DNA from: Lysobacterales bacterium
Lineage (GTDB): Bacteria; Pseudomonadota; Gammaproteobacteria; Xanthomonadales; Marinicellaceae
Length of the DNA stretch: 64,000 nucleotides
NCBI GenBank assembly: GCA_026982315.1
Contig: JALSHI010000005.1
Location: 37,399-101,398 of the forward strand
Direction: 5' to 3'
The position numbers were made by a program, and so were the translations under genes. The notes beneath the pieces are model-generated. The model was not told the DNA's origin and searched no databases. It saw nothing but the letters and a program-made list of their open reading frames with translations. Each line of letters starts with the position of its first letter. Position 1 is the stretch's first letter. Of the stretch, positions 28,148 to 36,789 are shown one piece after another.

Positions 28148-29128
28148 ATGTGGGATTTCAAATTGGGCGAGGTATTCGCCACGTTGTGGAAGACCAAGTC
28201 ATTTCTGGTTTTTCGCTTTCTGATTTACATGGGCATTACCCTGGCTTATATCGTGGGGACTGGAACCGGGGGTGGCGTCGGCTACCTGTTTGGCGCTGTT
28301 GCCGCCAATAAACCGGCGGGTGTCTTTTACGGTATGGTCGGCGGCTTTACGCTGGTCAGCGGGGTATTGTTTTATCTGCGTGAATACCTGCTGTACATGG
28401 TCAAAGCCGGACATATTGCCGTGATCGTCAAGGTGCTGGATGGCGAAGACATTCCCGAAGGCAAGGGCCAGATCCGCTATGCCCAGGAGATTGTCAAGCA
28501 GCGTTTCAAGGAGGCGTCAATCCTCTTTGTGCTGGATCAAATCATCAAAAAAGTCTTGAAAGCGTTCAACCGCGCCTTTTTTGCCATCGCCAGCTGGCTG
28601 CCGATTCCCGATGGCGTGCTGCGCTTTATTAATGCCGTGGTCAATACATCCATTACCTATGTGGATGAAGTCATGCTGGCTTACAACATTCGCCATGAAG
28701 TGGAAAATCCCTGGGAGGGATCACGCACGGCCCTGGTGCTGTATGCCCAAAACTACAAGATTTTTCTCAAGAATGCCTTGTTCTTGACGGCCATCACCTG
28801 GATTCTTAGTGTGCTGGTGTTGGTGTTTACCTTTGGCCCTATTGCCGCATTGATTGCCTATACACCCTACCAGGGTGGTGTTGCGCCTTTTGTGTTGGCG
28901 CTTGTGACCGCCTGGGGCGTCAAATCGGCTTTGATCGACCCGCTGGCCATGACGGCCATGATGCAGGTGTTTTTCAAGGTGACCGAAGGCCAGCAGCCGA
29001 ATCCGGAATGGGACGCCAAGCTGGAGCGGGCCTCCGACAAGTTTGTGGAACTGAAAGACCGTGCGGTGGCATGGGGTAAAGAGCGATTTGGCTCAGACAG
29101 CCAGGAGACGGCAGTACCCAAACCGTAA
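28148..29128 (+). CDS. Multi-pass membrane protein, unknown
   Basis: 326 residues, no family recognised. Hydrophobic segments at about 19-45, 52-75, 215-240 and 248-275 predict at least four membrane passes; the middle (about 90-210) is amphipathic and may lie at the membrane. The C-terminal 40 residues are charged and cytoplasm-like (KLERASDKFVELKDRAVAWG). ATG 28148 follows a GGGGGG tract at a good distance. The composition (Val, Phe, Ala rich, no signal peptide) suits an inner-membrane protein. It lies between trpS and trhP, with a hairpin after it, so it may be the last gene of a trpS transcript. Confidence 0.7.
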   Translation: MWDFKLGEVFATLWKTKSFLVFRFLIYMGITLAYIVGTGTGGGVGYLFGAVAANKPAGVFYGMVGGFTLVSGVLFYLREYLLYMVKAGHIAVIVKVLDGEDIPEGKGQIRYAQEIVKQRFKEASILFVLDQIIKKVLKAFNRAFFAIASWLPIPDGVLRFINAVVNTSITYVDEVMLAYNIRHEVENPWEGSRTALVLYAQNYKIFLKNALFLTAITWILSVLVLVFTFGPIAALIAYTPYQGGVAPFVLALVTAWGVKSALIDPLAMTAMMQVFFKVTEGQQPNPEWDAKLERASDKFVELKDRAVAWGKERFGSDSQETAVPKP

Positions 29129-29131
29129 AAT

Positions 29132-29140
29132 TGCTATAAT
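29132..29140 (+). promoter_or_regulatory. Extended -10 promoter before trhP
   Basis: TGCTATAAT is a perfect extended -10 with consensus TATAAT. Transcription would start near 29147, just before the hairpin at 29153-29178, so the trhP message would begin with that stem. Confidence 0.45.
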
Positions 29141-29152
29141 GTGAAGGCCATG

Positions 29153-29181
29153 AGCCGGCTACCCAGAAATAGCCGGCTTTT
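29153..29181 (+). terminator. Hairpin with T tract between unknown membrane gene and trhP
   Basis: Two copies of the self-complementary AGCCGGCT (29153-29160 and 29171-29178), also able to pair with each other, followed by TTTTG. It probably ends transcription of the upstream membrane-protein gene. Since a promoter lies just before it, it may also act as a 5' stem on the trhP message. Confidence 0.6.
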
Positions 29182-29217
29182 GTGCTTTCTGTTATGGGAA
29201 GAAACGGAACCGGAACC

Positions 29218-30549
29218 ATGAAAAAAGCCGAGCTGCTGTCACCGGCTGGCACCTACCGCAATATGCGTTATGCTTTTGCCTATGGCGCCGATGCGGTATA
29301 CGCCGGACAGCCCCGCTACAGTTTGCGGGTGCGTGAAAACGATTTCAAAAACGAGGAAACACTGGCCGCAGGCATTGCCGAAGCGCACCGTTTGGGAAAA
29401 CAGTTTTTTCTGGCCTCCAATCTGGCCCCGCATAACAATAAAGTGCGTACCTATTTGCGCGATCTGGCGCCGATTATCGCCATGGAGCCGGATGCGCTGA
29501 TCATGTCTGACCCGGGCCTGATTATGATGGTGCGGGAAAAATGGCCGGAGATGCCCATTCACCTCTCGGTGCAAGCCAATGCCGTCAACTATGCCACAGT
29601 GCGCTTCTGGCAAAAAATGGGCCTGACGCGGATTATCCTTTCACGGGAACTGTCCCTGGATGAAATCCGGGAAATTCGCCAGGAATGTCCGGATATCGAG
29701 CTGGAAGTTTTTGTTCACGGCGCCTTGTGCATCGCCTACTCTGGCCGTTGCCTGCTATCTGGATACATGACGCACAGGGACTCGAACCAGGGAGCGTGCA
29801 CCAACTCCTGCCGGTGGAAGTATACGGCCACCCCGGCAACAGAAACGGATACTGGCGATGTGTTGCCGCTGCATAATGCGGCGCAGGCAGACAAACCTTT
29901 ATTTCTGCTGGAAGAAAAAAACCGCCCGGGTGAATTGATGCCGGCCTATGAGGATGAGCACGGCACTTACATTATGAATTCCAAGGACTTGCGCGCCGTC
30001 CAGCATGTGGCCGCGCTTATGGAAATGGGCATTGACTGCCTGAAAATCGAAGGGCGCACCAAGTCCCACTATTACACGGCCCGCACCACTCAGGTGTACC
30101 GCCAGGCCATTGATGATGCGGCTGCCGGCAAGCCGTTTGACATGGGCTTGATGGATGTGCTGGAAGGGCTGGCTAACCGCGGCTATACCGAGGGCTTTTA
30201 TCGGCGGCATCCGCCAGGGGAATATCAGAATTACGAGCGCAGTTTTTCCCGCAGTGACCGGCAGCAGTTCGTGGGCGAGGTGCTGGACTATGACGACCGG
30301 CAAGGCTTGCTGCGTGTGGCCGTCAAAAACCGCTTTGCCTGTGGCGACCGTTTACAGTTGATGACACAGGGGGGTAACGTTGACCTGGTTCTGACAGACA
30401 TGTTGGACAGCAAGGGGCAGCGCAAGGAGATTGCGCCAGGCTCAGGCCACGAAGTGCTGATTCCTGTACCCTTGCGCCAGGAACAGCAACAGGGCATTGA
30501 ATTTGGGTTACTGGTCAAATACCTCCCCCGGGAACCCAAAGCCGCCTAG
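29218..30549 (+). CDS. trhP: tRNA U34 hydroxylase TrhP (YegQ, U32 family)
   Basis: Peptidase-U32-family protein of about 443 residues. YegQ/TrhP uses prephenate to make 5-hydroxyuridine at the tRNA wobble position, a precursor of cmo5U. Sequence signs are the start KKAELLSPAGTYRNMRYAF, the U32 signature around ELEVFVHGALCIAYSGRC, and a conserved set of cysteines nearby (SGRCLLSG, GACTNSCRW) that could hold a cluster. ATG 29218 has GGAA upstream and begins at the family start. It converges with the CZB gene with 18 bases between stops. Confidence 0.9.
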   Translation: MKKAELLSPAGTYRNMRYAFAYGADAVYAGQPRYSLRVRENDFKNEETLAAGIAEAHRLGKQFFLASNLAPHNNKVRTYLRDLAPIIAMEPDALIMSDPGLIMMVREKWPEMPIHLSVQANAVNYATVRFWQKMGLTRIILSRELSLDEIREIRQECPDIELEVFVHGALCIAYSGRCLLSGYMTHRDSNQGACTNSCRWKYTATPATETDTGDVLPLHNAAQADKPLFLLEEKNRPGELMPAYEDEHGTYIMNSKDLRAVQHVAALMEMGIDCLKIEGRTKSHYYTARTTQVYRQAIDDAAAGKPFDMGLMDVLEGLANRGYTEGFYRRHPPGEYQNYERSFSRSDRQQFVGEVLDYDDRQGLLRVAVKNRFACGDRLQLMTQGGNVDLVLTDMLDSKGQRKEIAPGSGHEVLIPVPLRQEQQQGIEFGLLVKYLPREPKAA

Positions 30550-30567
30550 ATAGCCGTGCCCCGGCCT

Positions 30568-31017
30568 TTAGATGAGTGCTTGGAGCTCGTCCTCTGACAA
30601 TGCCTGAATTTCCTTCTCCAGGGATTCCAGCCGGGTGAGAATTTCCTTTGATACCTTGTCTAGCTGCTTGTATTTTTCCTTGGCCAGTTTGCGGTTTTGT
30701 TCGTCAATGCGGGCGCTCTTGCCAACCAGCTTGCTGAAAAAGCCGCCCTTTTTCTGATTGAACAGTAAATTGAAAATCTCCATGTAAATGTCGTGAAGCT
30801 CAGTGTGTGGCGCTTCAATGGCCTGAAAACTGGGTAAATTCTTCAGGCTTTGCGCCATGCCGTAATACCACTGGCCAAAGGCGCAATCCGTAGCAATCAC
30901 CGGCACCTGGTCTTTTTCTACCGGAATTCCCTGAATCAAGGCCAGGGCATAGCTAACCCAGCGTTTGTGTGACTTCCGGGCTTCCCGCAGCTTCCAGATA
31001 ATGTCTTTCTTTTCCAT
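30568..31017 (-). CDS. Stand-alone CZB zinc-binding domain protein
   Basis: Cytoplasmic protein of 149 residues consisting of a chemoreceptor zinc-binding (CZB) domain and a C-terminal coiled coil. The four zinc ligands of the family are readable: His17 (SHKRW), Cys45 (DCAFGQWYYG), His71 and His75 (HTELHDIY). Residues about 95-149 are charged and heptad-like. CZB domains usually sit at the end of chemoreceptors or diguanylate cyclases and sense zinc or hypochlorous acid; here it is free-standing with no chemotaxis gene nearby, so its partner is unknown. AGGA precedes the ATG. Confidence 0.82.
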   Translation of the reverse strand: MEKKDIIWKLREARKSHKRWVSYALALIQGIPVEKDQVPVIATDCAFGQWYYGMAQSLKNLPSFQAIEAPHTELHDIYMEIFNLLFNQKKGGFFSKLVGKSARIDEQNRKLAKEKYKQLDKVSKEILTRLESLEKEIQALSEDELQALI

Positions 31018-31252
31018 GGTGAATCCTGCTTTGACGTATGCGTAAAAGCGAGCATGATACGCTGAAAACCATGGCTATATCTGGAGGGAGACAAAAATGT
31101 ATCAGAGTTTCACAAAGGGGTGACAAGACAGGCTTGGTCCCATGGTTTTATTCTTTTCGTCTGGAAAAGCGCCAATGCTGCCGGGCGCTCAAAGCAGGGT
31201 GTGCCAGAGAGGCGATTGTGCTTTGTGCTGTCTGGTTGGGAGAATACCGAGG

Positions 31253-31480
31253 TCATTGGGCCAGAAATGATGCCAGCCAGCCCAGCAGGTTAATGATGAC
31301 AGTCAGAGCGATGCTGAGCACAATCATGGAAGTTAACGGAATAAAAACCACAGAGTGCTCGCTGACGATACGAATATCGCCGGGTAATTTGCCAAACCAG
31401 CCGAACAGTCCGGGCAAGAAGTACAGCAACAGGCCCAGACCCAGAAAAATCAGACCGAGGATAATCAATAGCTTTGCCAT
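31253..31480 (-). CDS. DUF2905 small membrane protein
   Basis: 75 residues with two membrane segments (about 2-25 and 45-72) joined by the conserved cytoplasmic loop FGKLPGDIRIVSEHSVVFIPL, which is the signature of DUF2905. The function of the family is unknown. TGGAG lies upstream of the ATG. The 235 bases between it and the CZB gene contain nothing else I can support; a plus-strand frame across this region has a composition unlike a protein. Confidence 0.85.
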   Translation of the reverse strand: MAKLLIILGLIFLGLGLLLYFLPGLFGWFGKLPGDIRIVSEHSVVFIPLTSMIVLSIALTVIINLLGWLASFLAQ

Positions 31481-31564
31481 GGGCGCTCCAGAATCTGTAC
31501 TTATACGGGATTATCCCTGTGTATATGCGCTTTATTGTCCGAAACTCAAGGGTATTTTTCCGGT

Positions 31565-33112
31565 TTACCATTGGTAGAGAACAGTATAGCTAAGCTTCTT
31601 CTCCTTTTGTGGCGGAATCCGGACCTCGAAGACGACATGGGAAGCGTCCTGTTTGTGATATTTATCCGAGGTCTTGAGGATTTTCCATTGGTGCCAGCGA
31701 TAGAGCGGTTCGATAACTTTGACGGTGACGGGGACGTCTTTCTGGTTGCGCAGGGTGACTTCGAAACTTTCCTGCAGGCGGCGTGCCTTGGTATCTATCT
31801 GGATATCGGTTTGTGTGCGCTCTCCCACCACATCGAAGGCATTGCCGAGTTTGATTCTGACCGTTTCATTGCGTGGGGTATGAGCGATGACATCCTCGCC
31901 AATAAACTCCAGCGAGCCATCGGCCGAATCCATTTGGCTGACGCGCACGCGCCCGGCCGGTAACGGGATGCCCATGCCATTGTCGGGTGTGTTTTTGAAC
32001 GACAAAAAGGCTTCGGCAGCGCCTTTGTGCTGACGGTTGTATCCGCTGGCGGTATTGGGAGTGCCGCCATAATAACCGCTGAAGCCCCGGTTGTTGTTAA
32101 ATACCAGTTCTTTTTTACAGGGAATGTGGTTCACAGCCGGAAATAACTCGATTTGTTTGCTGGAGTTATTGGGCAAGTCCACACGGCGGGGCAAGGTATA
32201 CAAGTGATATTCGAACAAGGATTTTTCCCTAAACCCCGAATCCTCGGCCACTGGTGCAGCTTCGACAGCTTTCATAAGAATGCGGCTACGTGGATGTGGA
32301 GTGGCCCGGTTAACATCACCGGCAATGAGCTTCAGGCGGGCATCCTGAAAACTGCTGCCGGACTGATTGACGAGACTGACCCAGGCAGACAGGTCAATAT
32401 GGCAGGCTGGGTCTTTGCCCGGGTTTTCGGAGAGCAACAGGTTGTAGTCGGCCCACCAGGTCATGCCGGAGGTCTGATAGGTAAGACGAATACGCTCGGC
32501 CCCGCTGGTATCGGAGTCCAGCAGCCAGACCAGTGTCGGCCGGGTAAGCAGACCGCCAGGCAGGGAGGGAAAGCGAACATGGTCCCAGCGTTTCAGCGTC
32601 ACCACTTCGCCGGTGTTTTTCTGGATGATTAACCCGCCATTGGTGCCCAGTAACACGCCTTCTATTTCCGTAGTGTCACTGCCGCTGGTTTGTGTGACGC
32701 GCACGGTCTGGCCCAGGTAGCGATGCATGAGTTTGTCAATGCTGACAATATCGAACTGGTAATTTTGCTCCAGTACCCGCGCGATACCAGGGTGGTCCGG
32801 GGTGGCAAAATTGACGGTTGTGGGGTCTATGCCCGCTGCCACATCGGTAAACTTCAGTGTATGACGGCCCTTTTTCAGGGGGACGATACGCTCTTGTCGC
32901 ACCATGGCATAACCCGGGATGGACGACGCTCCGGCAGGGTTGTTTCTGTAGTGCCGGATATCCACGGCGCCGGGTTGCGCACTGGAATAGATGGTGATGG
33001 CGCTTGTGTCCGAAGGATTTTTATTTTCAGCCGAGCTTGAGTTTAGAAAGAGAATCATCATAATGCTCAACAATGGCAGAAAACCGGGCTGTTTATTGTG
33101 CTGACATGACAT
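31565..33112 (-). CDS. DUF4139-domain exported protein
   Basis: 515 residues with a signal peptide (hydrophobic stretch about 10-28 ending SSSAEN). The body matches the DUF4139 family of exported beta-rich proteins: an N-terminal start around YSSAQPGAVDIRHYR, a barrel-like region with TGEVVTLKRWDHVRFPSLPG, the characteristic ERIRLTYQTSGMTWWADY, and the C-terminal EPLYRWHQWKI and PPQKEKKLSYTVLYQW. The role of the family is not known. It diverges from the copper chaperone gene across 158 bases. Confidence 0.85.
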   Translation of the reverse strand: MSCQHNKQPGFLPLLSIMMILFLNSSSAENKNPSDTSAITIYSSAQPGAVDIRHYRNNPAGASSIPGYAMVRQERIVPLKKGRHTLKFTDVAAGIDPTTVNFATPDHPGIARVLEQNYQFDIVSIDKLMHRYLGQTVRVTQTSGSDTTEIEGVLLGTNGGLIIQKNTGEVVTLKRWDHVRFPSLPGGLLTRPTLVWLLDSDTSGAERIRLTYQTSGMTWWADYNLLLSENPGKDPACHIDLSAWVSLVNQSGSSFQDARLKLIAGDVNRATPHPRSRILMKAVEAAPVAEDSGFREKSLFEYHLYTLPRRVDLPNNSSKQIELFPAVNHIPCKKELVFNNNRGFSGYYGGTPNTASGYNRQHKGAAEAFLSFKNTPDNGMGIPLPAGRVRVSQMDSADGSLEFIGEDVIAHTPRNETVRIKLGNAFDVVGERTQTDIQIDTKARRLQESFEVTLRNQKDVPVTVKVIEPLYRWHQWKILKTSDKYHKQDASHVVFEVRIPPQKEKKLSYTVLYQW

Positions 33113-33270
33113 GGCAGGCCTCCAGGGCTGGTGTGTGCTGAATTACAGAACGGGGTTGGAGCCCCGAGATGCTTTTTTTGCCAAAGACTTGGTGGTTTGA
33201 ATTTACACCAAAAAGCCGGTGGTTTGTGCCGGGCATCTGTTTTTTTGAAACGAGAGAAGAGTAACGGTTC

Positions 33271-33756
33271 ATGAGAAATTTTAAAACTGTGTTACAGGGA
33301 CTGGCGTTTATGCTGGTCATGCTAGTTTCCCCTGTTGGCGTTGTGGTTGCCCAGAAAGGGGCGGAAGCGGCTGCGGCAGATTTTCCGGCGGCGACGGATT
33401 TATGGTTGCGTGCCGCACCGCCAGGCGCGCACATGCTGGCCGCGTATGGCACCTTGACCAACAACACCGGAAAGACTCAGGTTTTAACTGGCGCCTATGC
33501 GCCGGACTTCGGCATGGCGGAAATTCACAAGACAGTGATTGTGGATGGCATGGCAAAGATGCGCCACCAGCCGCAGATTGTTCTTCAGCCAGGTGGAACA
33601 GTGGAGTTCAAACCGGGTGGCCTGCATATCATGCTCATGCAGCCGTCGCGCCACTTTAGCGAAGGCGAAAAAGCCAAGATTTGCCTGGTTTATGCAGATG
33701 ACCACAACACAGGCGAACGGGTTCAGCACTTGTGGTTTCCGGTTAAGCGGCAATAA
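33271..33756 (+). CDS. PCuAC-type periplasmic copper(I) chaperone
   Basis: Periplasmic protein of 161 residues with a signal peptide (about 1-27, ending VVAQ). The copper site matches the family formula H(M)x10Mx21HxM exactly: His86, Met97, His119 and Met121. PCuAC proteins deliver Cu(I) for assembly of the CuA centre of cytochrome oxidase, usually with a Sco partner; no Sco or oxidase genes are in the window. The ATG has a purine-rich GAGAAGAG upstream. queA begins seven bases after its stop, so the two may share a transcript. Confidence 0.93.
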   Translation: MRNFKTVLQGLAFMLVMLVSPVGVVVAQKGAEAAAADFPAATDLWLRAAPPGAHMLAAYGTLTNNTGKTQVLTGAYAPDFGMAEIHKTVIVDGMAKMRHQPQIVLQPGGTVEFKPGGLHIMLMQPSRHFSEGEKAKICLVYADDHNTGERVQHLWFPVKRQ

Positions 33757-33762
33757 TCGCTT

Positions 33763-34809
33763 ATGCGAAAATCCGATTTTCATTACCATTTACCGGCGGA
33801 GCTGATCGCGCAACACCCCCTTCCAGAGCGCCCATCCAGCCGTCTGCTGGTGGTGGACAAGTCGAGCCAGCAACTGCAGGACTCAGTATTTTCCCGTCTG
33901 CCGGATTTTTTGCAGCCGGGAGACCTGCTGGTTTTTAATGACACCCGCGTGATTCCGGCCCGTTTGCAGGGACGTAAGCCCACCGGCGGCCGGGTGGAAG
34001 TTTTTGTGGAGCGAGTGCTGTCTGATCGCACTGCCAAAGTCATGCTCAAAGCCAGCAAGTCGCCACGGCTGGGATCCTGTGTGTTTTTTGGTGCTGATGA
34101 GCATCCACAAACAGCTATTCTGACCGCCCGGCAAGGGATGTTCTGGTTGCTGGAGTGGCAGGGTGAGAACAGTTTGCCTCAGTTTTTGCAAAAAAACGGG
34201 CAAATGCCTTTGCCACCCTATATTCATCGGGCTGTGGAAACAGAGGATGCCCAGCGTTACCAGACGGTGTATTCCCGCCACGCTGGCGCGGTGGCGGCGC
34301 CCACGGCCGGTTTGCATTTTGATGAGGATTTATTGCAGACGCTTGCGACCCGAGGCATCCGGCAGACCTTTGTGACCTTGCATGTGGGGGCCGGTACCTT
34401 TCAGCCGGTCAAGAGCGAAGATATCAGACAACACAAGATGCACAAGGAGTGGTTGTCGATCTCGGCGGAAACCTGTGACCTGGTGAACCAGACGCGGGCG
34501 GCAGGCAAGCGGGTTATAGCAGTGGGTACCACCAGTGTGCGTTGTCTGGAAACGGCGGCTTGCGCTACGGATGACTTCCATCAGACCGGCCTGCGGCCTT
34601 ATTCAGGAGACACAGATATTTTTATCTACCCTGGTTACCGCTTTCGCGTGGTTGACGGGTTGATTACCAACTTTCATTTGCCAGAATCGACTTTGTTGAT
34701 GCTGGTTTCGGCATTTGCCGGAAAAGCCCTGATTGGCCAGGCTTACCGGCATGCCATTGAGCAGCGTTATCGTTTTTTTAGCTATGGCGATGCCATGTTG
34801 CTGCTTTGA
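33763..34809 (+). CDS. queA: tRNA preQ1(34) S-adenosylmethionine ribosyltransferase-isomerase QueA
   Basis: Transfers and isomerises the ribosyl part of SAM onto preQ1 in tRNA, forming epoxyqueuosine. 348 residues. Family motifs: MRKSDFHYHLPAELIAQHP at the start, DLLVFNDTRVIPARLQG, the AAPTAGLHFDEDLL segment and LITNFHLPESTLLMLVSAF. The usual partner tgt is not downstream; a terminator follows at once. Confidence 0.96.
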   Translation: MRKSDFHYHLPAELIAQHPLPERPSSRLLVVDKSSQQLQDSVFSRLPDFLQPGDLLVFNDTRVIPARLQGRKPTGGRVEVFVERVLSDRTAKVMLKASKSPRLGSCVFFGADEHPQTAILTARQGMFWLLEWQGENSLPQFLQKNGQMPLPPYIHRAVETEDAQRYQTVYSRHAGAVAAPTAGLHFDEDLLQTLATRGIRQTFVTLHVGAGTFQPVKSEDIRQHKMHKEWLSISAETCDLVNQTRAAGKRVIAVGTTSVRCLETAACATDDFHQTGLRPYSGDTDIFIYPGYRFRVVDGLITNFHLPESTLLMLVSAFAGKALIGQAYRHAIEQRYRFFSYGDAMLLL

Positions 34810-34815
34810 TCACAA

Positions 34816-34841
34816 AAAAAGCCCGAATAGCCGGGCTTTTT
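34816..34841. terminator. Bidirectional terminator after queA
   Basis: Arms AAAAAGCCCG (34816-34825) and CGGGCTTTTT (34832-34841) with a 6-base loop. It ends queA on the plus strand and the sorting-signal protein gene on the minus strand. Confidence 0.9.
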
Positions 34842-34862
34842 AATAGGTGATATTCGCGTCCT

Positions 34863-35807
34863 TTAAACGCGGCGGTAACGGGACAAGGCCCACATGGCCA
34901 TTAACCCCAGGCTGATGAACAGCAACCACAAGCCAAGGCGATTATTGGCAGGGATTTGGGGAATAACCGAGCTGCCATTAATGACAAAGGGAAATCCCTG
35001 TGGTGTACTGCTGCCGGAGTCCAGCGCCGCTGTCCAGATGCCACCTCCGTTAGGGTTGCTGCTAGGGTTGCCGTTGGGATCATACTGCATGCCATTGCCA
35101 GTGCTGGCTTGCCCCAGCACAGTGATTGGCGGCGCCCAGGGGCCGGATGCGCCGGAACCGTCGGATTGCCAGTCCAGCCAATAGGTGCCTTGCGGCAAAC
35201 GGATGTTGACAGCCACTGTGGTGGCGGCGATTTGGCGGTTATTGGGATAGCTGCCACCATTGACTCTGACCGGTGGTGGCAGTTCGGTGGCGCGCAGAAT
35301 ATTGCTGTTGACCGTGCTCACCAGGCGGTTGGTGCTGGTGTCCCCAAAGACCACCTGGCTGCCAGGAGCGCCTGGCGGGCCATCCCAAATCCGCAAGTTA
35401 ACGGCGGTGATGGTGGAGGCCACTTCTCCGGTCTGGTAGGCATAGAAGGTAATGGTGTCAATGTCCCAGTATGGCGTGGAAATTGTAAAATCGTCGGCAA
35501 TGCGAAAGCTGGCACCGAGAGCATGACCAAAGCCCAAAGTGTCCATCCCCAGTGTGTTGTCTTGCAGAACGCTGACATCCTCGCCGCCGGGACCGGCACC
35601 CGGGTGGGTCACCAGTGGTCCATTATTGTAGAGAATGCCATTGCTCCCCGCCGGTGCGCCGGGAAACTGATAATTGCCAGGCACGCTGGCGATGTTATGG
35701 TTTTGGGAGCCATCGCCACTGATGATTTCGGCATCGAGTCCAGTGGCGGTGACGGTTGTGGCACAGGCAAACAGGGCAAGGGCGCCCAGTAAAGAGTTTC
35801 GTTTCAT
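34863..35807 (-). CDS. Secreted protein with IPTL-CTERM-like sorting signal
   Basis: 314 residues. A signal peptide (about 1-21, ending TVTATG) leads to a beta-rich secreted domain with Gly/Asn/Thr-rich loops (about 30-275). The C terminus is a three-part sorting signal: IPQIPANNRLG, a membrane helix (LWLLFISLGLMAMWALS) and a basic RYRR end. This is the layout of IPTL-CTERM tails, with a variant of the IPTL motif; such tails are thought to be processed by a dedicated exosortase-like or rhombosortase-like enzyme, none of which is in the window. The function of the mature part is unknown. Confidence 0.75.
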   Translation of the reverse strand: MKRNSLLGALALFACATTVTATGLDAEIISGDGSQNHNIASVPGNYQFPGAPAGSNGILYNNGPLVTHPGAGPGGEDVSVLQDNTLGMDTLGFGHALGASFRIADDFTISTPYWDIDTITFYAYQTGEVASTITAVNLRIWDGPPGAPGSQVVFGDTSTNRLVSTVNSNILRATELPPPVRVNGGSYPNNRQIAATTVAVNIRLPQGTYWLDWQSDGSGASGPWAPPITVLGQASTGNGMQYDPNGNPSSNPNGGGIWTAALDSGSSTPQGFPFVINGSSVIPQIPANNRLGLWLLFISLGLMAMWALSRYRRV

Positions 35808-35935
35808 GATTCCCCCCGAATCAGTGTGAAAAAAATGTCACACAACGTGACGCCCCCATTATTGGAGAAGACTGGTAATACGGTTTTTCTTTTTTAGGGA
35901 CGTCTATGCGAGAATCAATCGCTTTTCTGATTCTA

Positions 35936-36769
35936 TCAGGGGTTCAGATTCTTGACGATATCGAGGGTGGCGCGGGCGCGGTTCAGGGTATAAAAATGAA
36001 TGGAGGGCGCACCGCCATCCAGCAGTCGCTGGCTTAAGTGGGTGGTGAACTCAGTGCCAAAGGCCTGAATCGCCGCGCGGTCATCACCAAAGTCACGCAG
36101 TTTGTATTGCAGCCAGCGGGGCATGTCTGTGCCGCAAAAATCGCAAAAACGTTTGATGTTGCTGTAGTTGGTAATGGGCATGATTCCCGGAATGATTGGC
36201 ACGTCAATGCCAGCGGCGCGGGCGTCGTCCACAAACTGGAAATAGGCGTCGGCATTGAAGAAGAACTGGGTAATGAGCTGATCGACACCGGCGTCCACTT
36301 TTTGTTTCAGATATTTCAGGTCACTGGCGCGGCTTTCGCTTTCCGGATGGACTTCGGGATAGGCCGCGGCAGTGATGTGAAAGGCATCGCCAAACTCGGT
36401 GCGGATAAACTCGATGAGTTCGTTGGCATGGCGAAAATAACCCACAGAGCCCATGCCCGAGGGCACGTCTCCCCGCAAGGCGAGAATGTGATTGATGCCG
36501 GCTTCCTGGTAAGTCTGTAAAAGCTTTTTGATGGACTCGGGAGTGCCGCCCATGCAGGACAGGTGTGGCACCACGATGGGAGAACCATGTTTTTGCATGG
36601 CCAGCACGGTTTCCCGGGTGGCGTCGAGGGTGGAACCGCCAGCGCCGAAAGTGACCGAAAAAAAATGCGGCTGCAACTGGCGAAGTTTCTTCTGCGTGGC
36701 CTCCAGGGCCACTTTTTGTTCCGCTGTACGGGGCGGGAAAAACTCGAAGCTGAAGCCGCGTTTGGTCAT
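35936..36769 (-). CDS. metF: 5,10-methylenetetrahydrofolate reductase
   Basis: FAD enzyme that makes 5-methyltetrahydrofolate for methionine synthesis. 277 residues. FSFEFFPPRT at the start, VTFGAGGSTLDATRE and LALRGDVPSG are diagnostic; the catalytic Glu is in FEFFPPR. I chose ATG 36769 with CAGGGAAA upstream; an in-frame TTG at 36793 would overlap the ahcY stop and is less likely. Third gene of the metK-ahcY-metF transcript. Confidence 0.95.
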   Translation of the reverse strand: MTKRGFSFEFFPPRTAEQKVALEATQKKLRQLQPHFFSVTFGAGGSTLDATRETVLAMQKHGSPIVVPHLSCMGGTPESIKKLLQTYQEAGINHILALRGDVPSGMGSVGYFRHANELIEFIRTEFGDAFHITAAAYPEVHPESESRASDLKYLKQKVDAGVDQLITQFFFNADAYFQFVDDARAAGIDVPIIPGIMPITNYSNIKRFCDFCGTDMPRWLQYKLRDFGDDRAAIQAFGTEFTTHLSQRLLDGGAPSIHFYTLNRARATLDIVKNLNP

Positions 36770-36789
36770 GGCGGGTTTCCCTGAATGGA

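Noticed and set aside
31038..31577. A 179-codon plus-strand frame across DUF2905
   Set aside because: It lies antisense to the well-supported DUF2905 gene, is rich in Arg/Cys/Pro without any domain, and has no ribosome binding site at its start.
35824..35843. CRP-like site GTGTGA...TCACAC upstream of the sorting-signal protein
   Set aside because: The half sites TGTGA and TCACA are 8 bases apart instead of the 6 needed by CRP.
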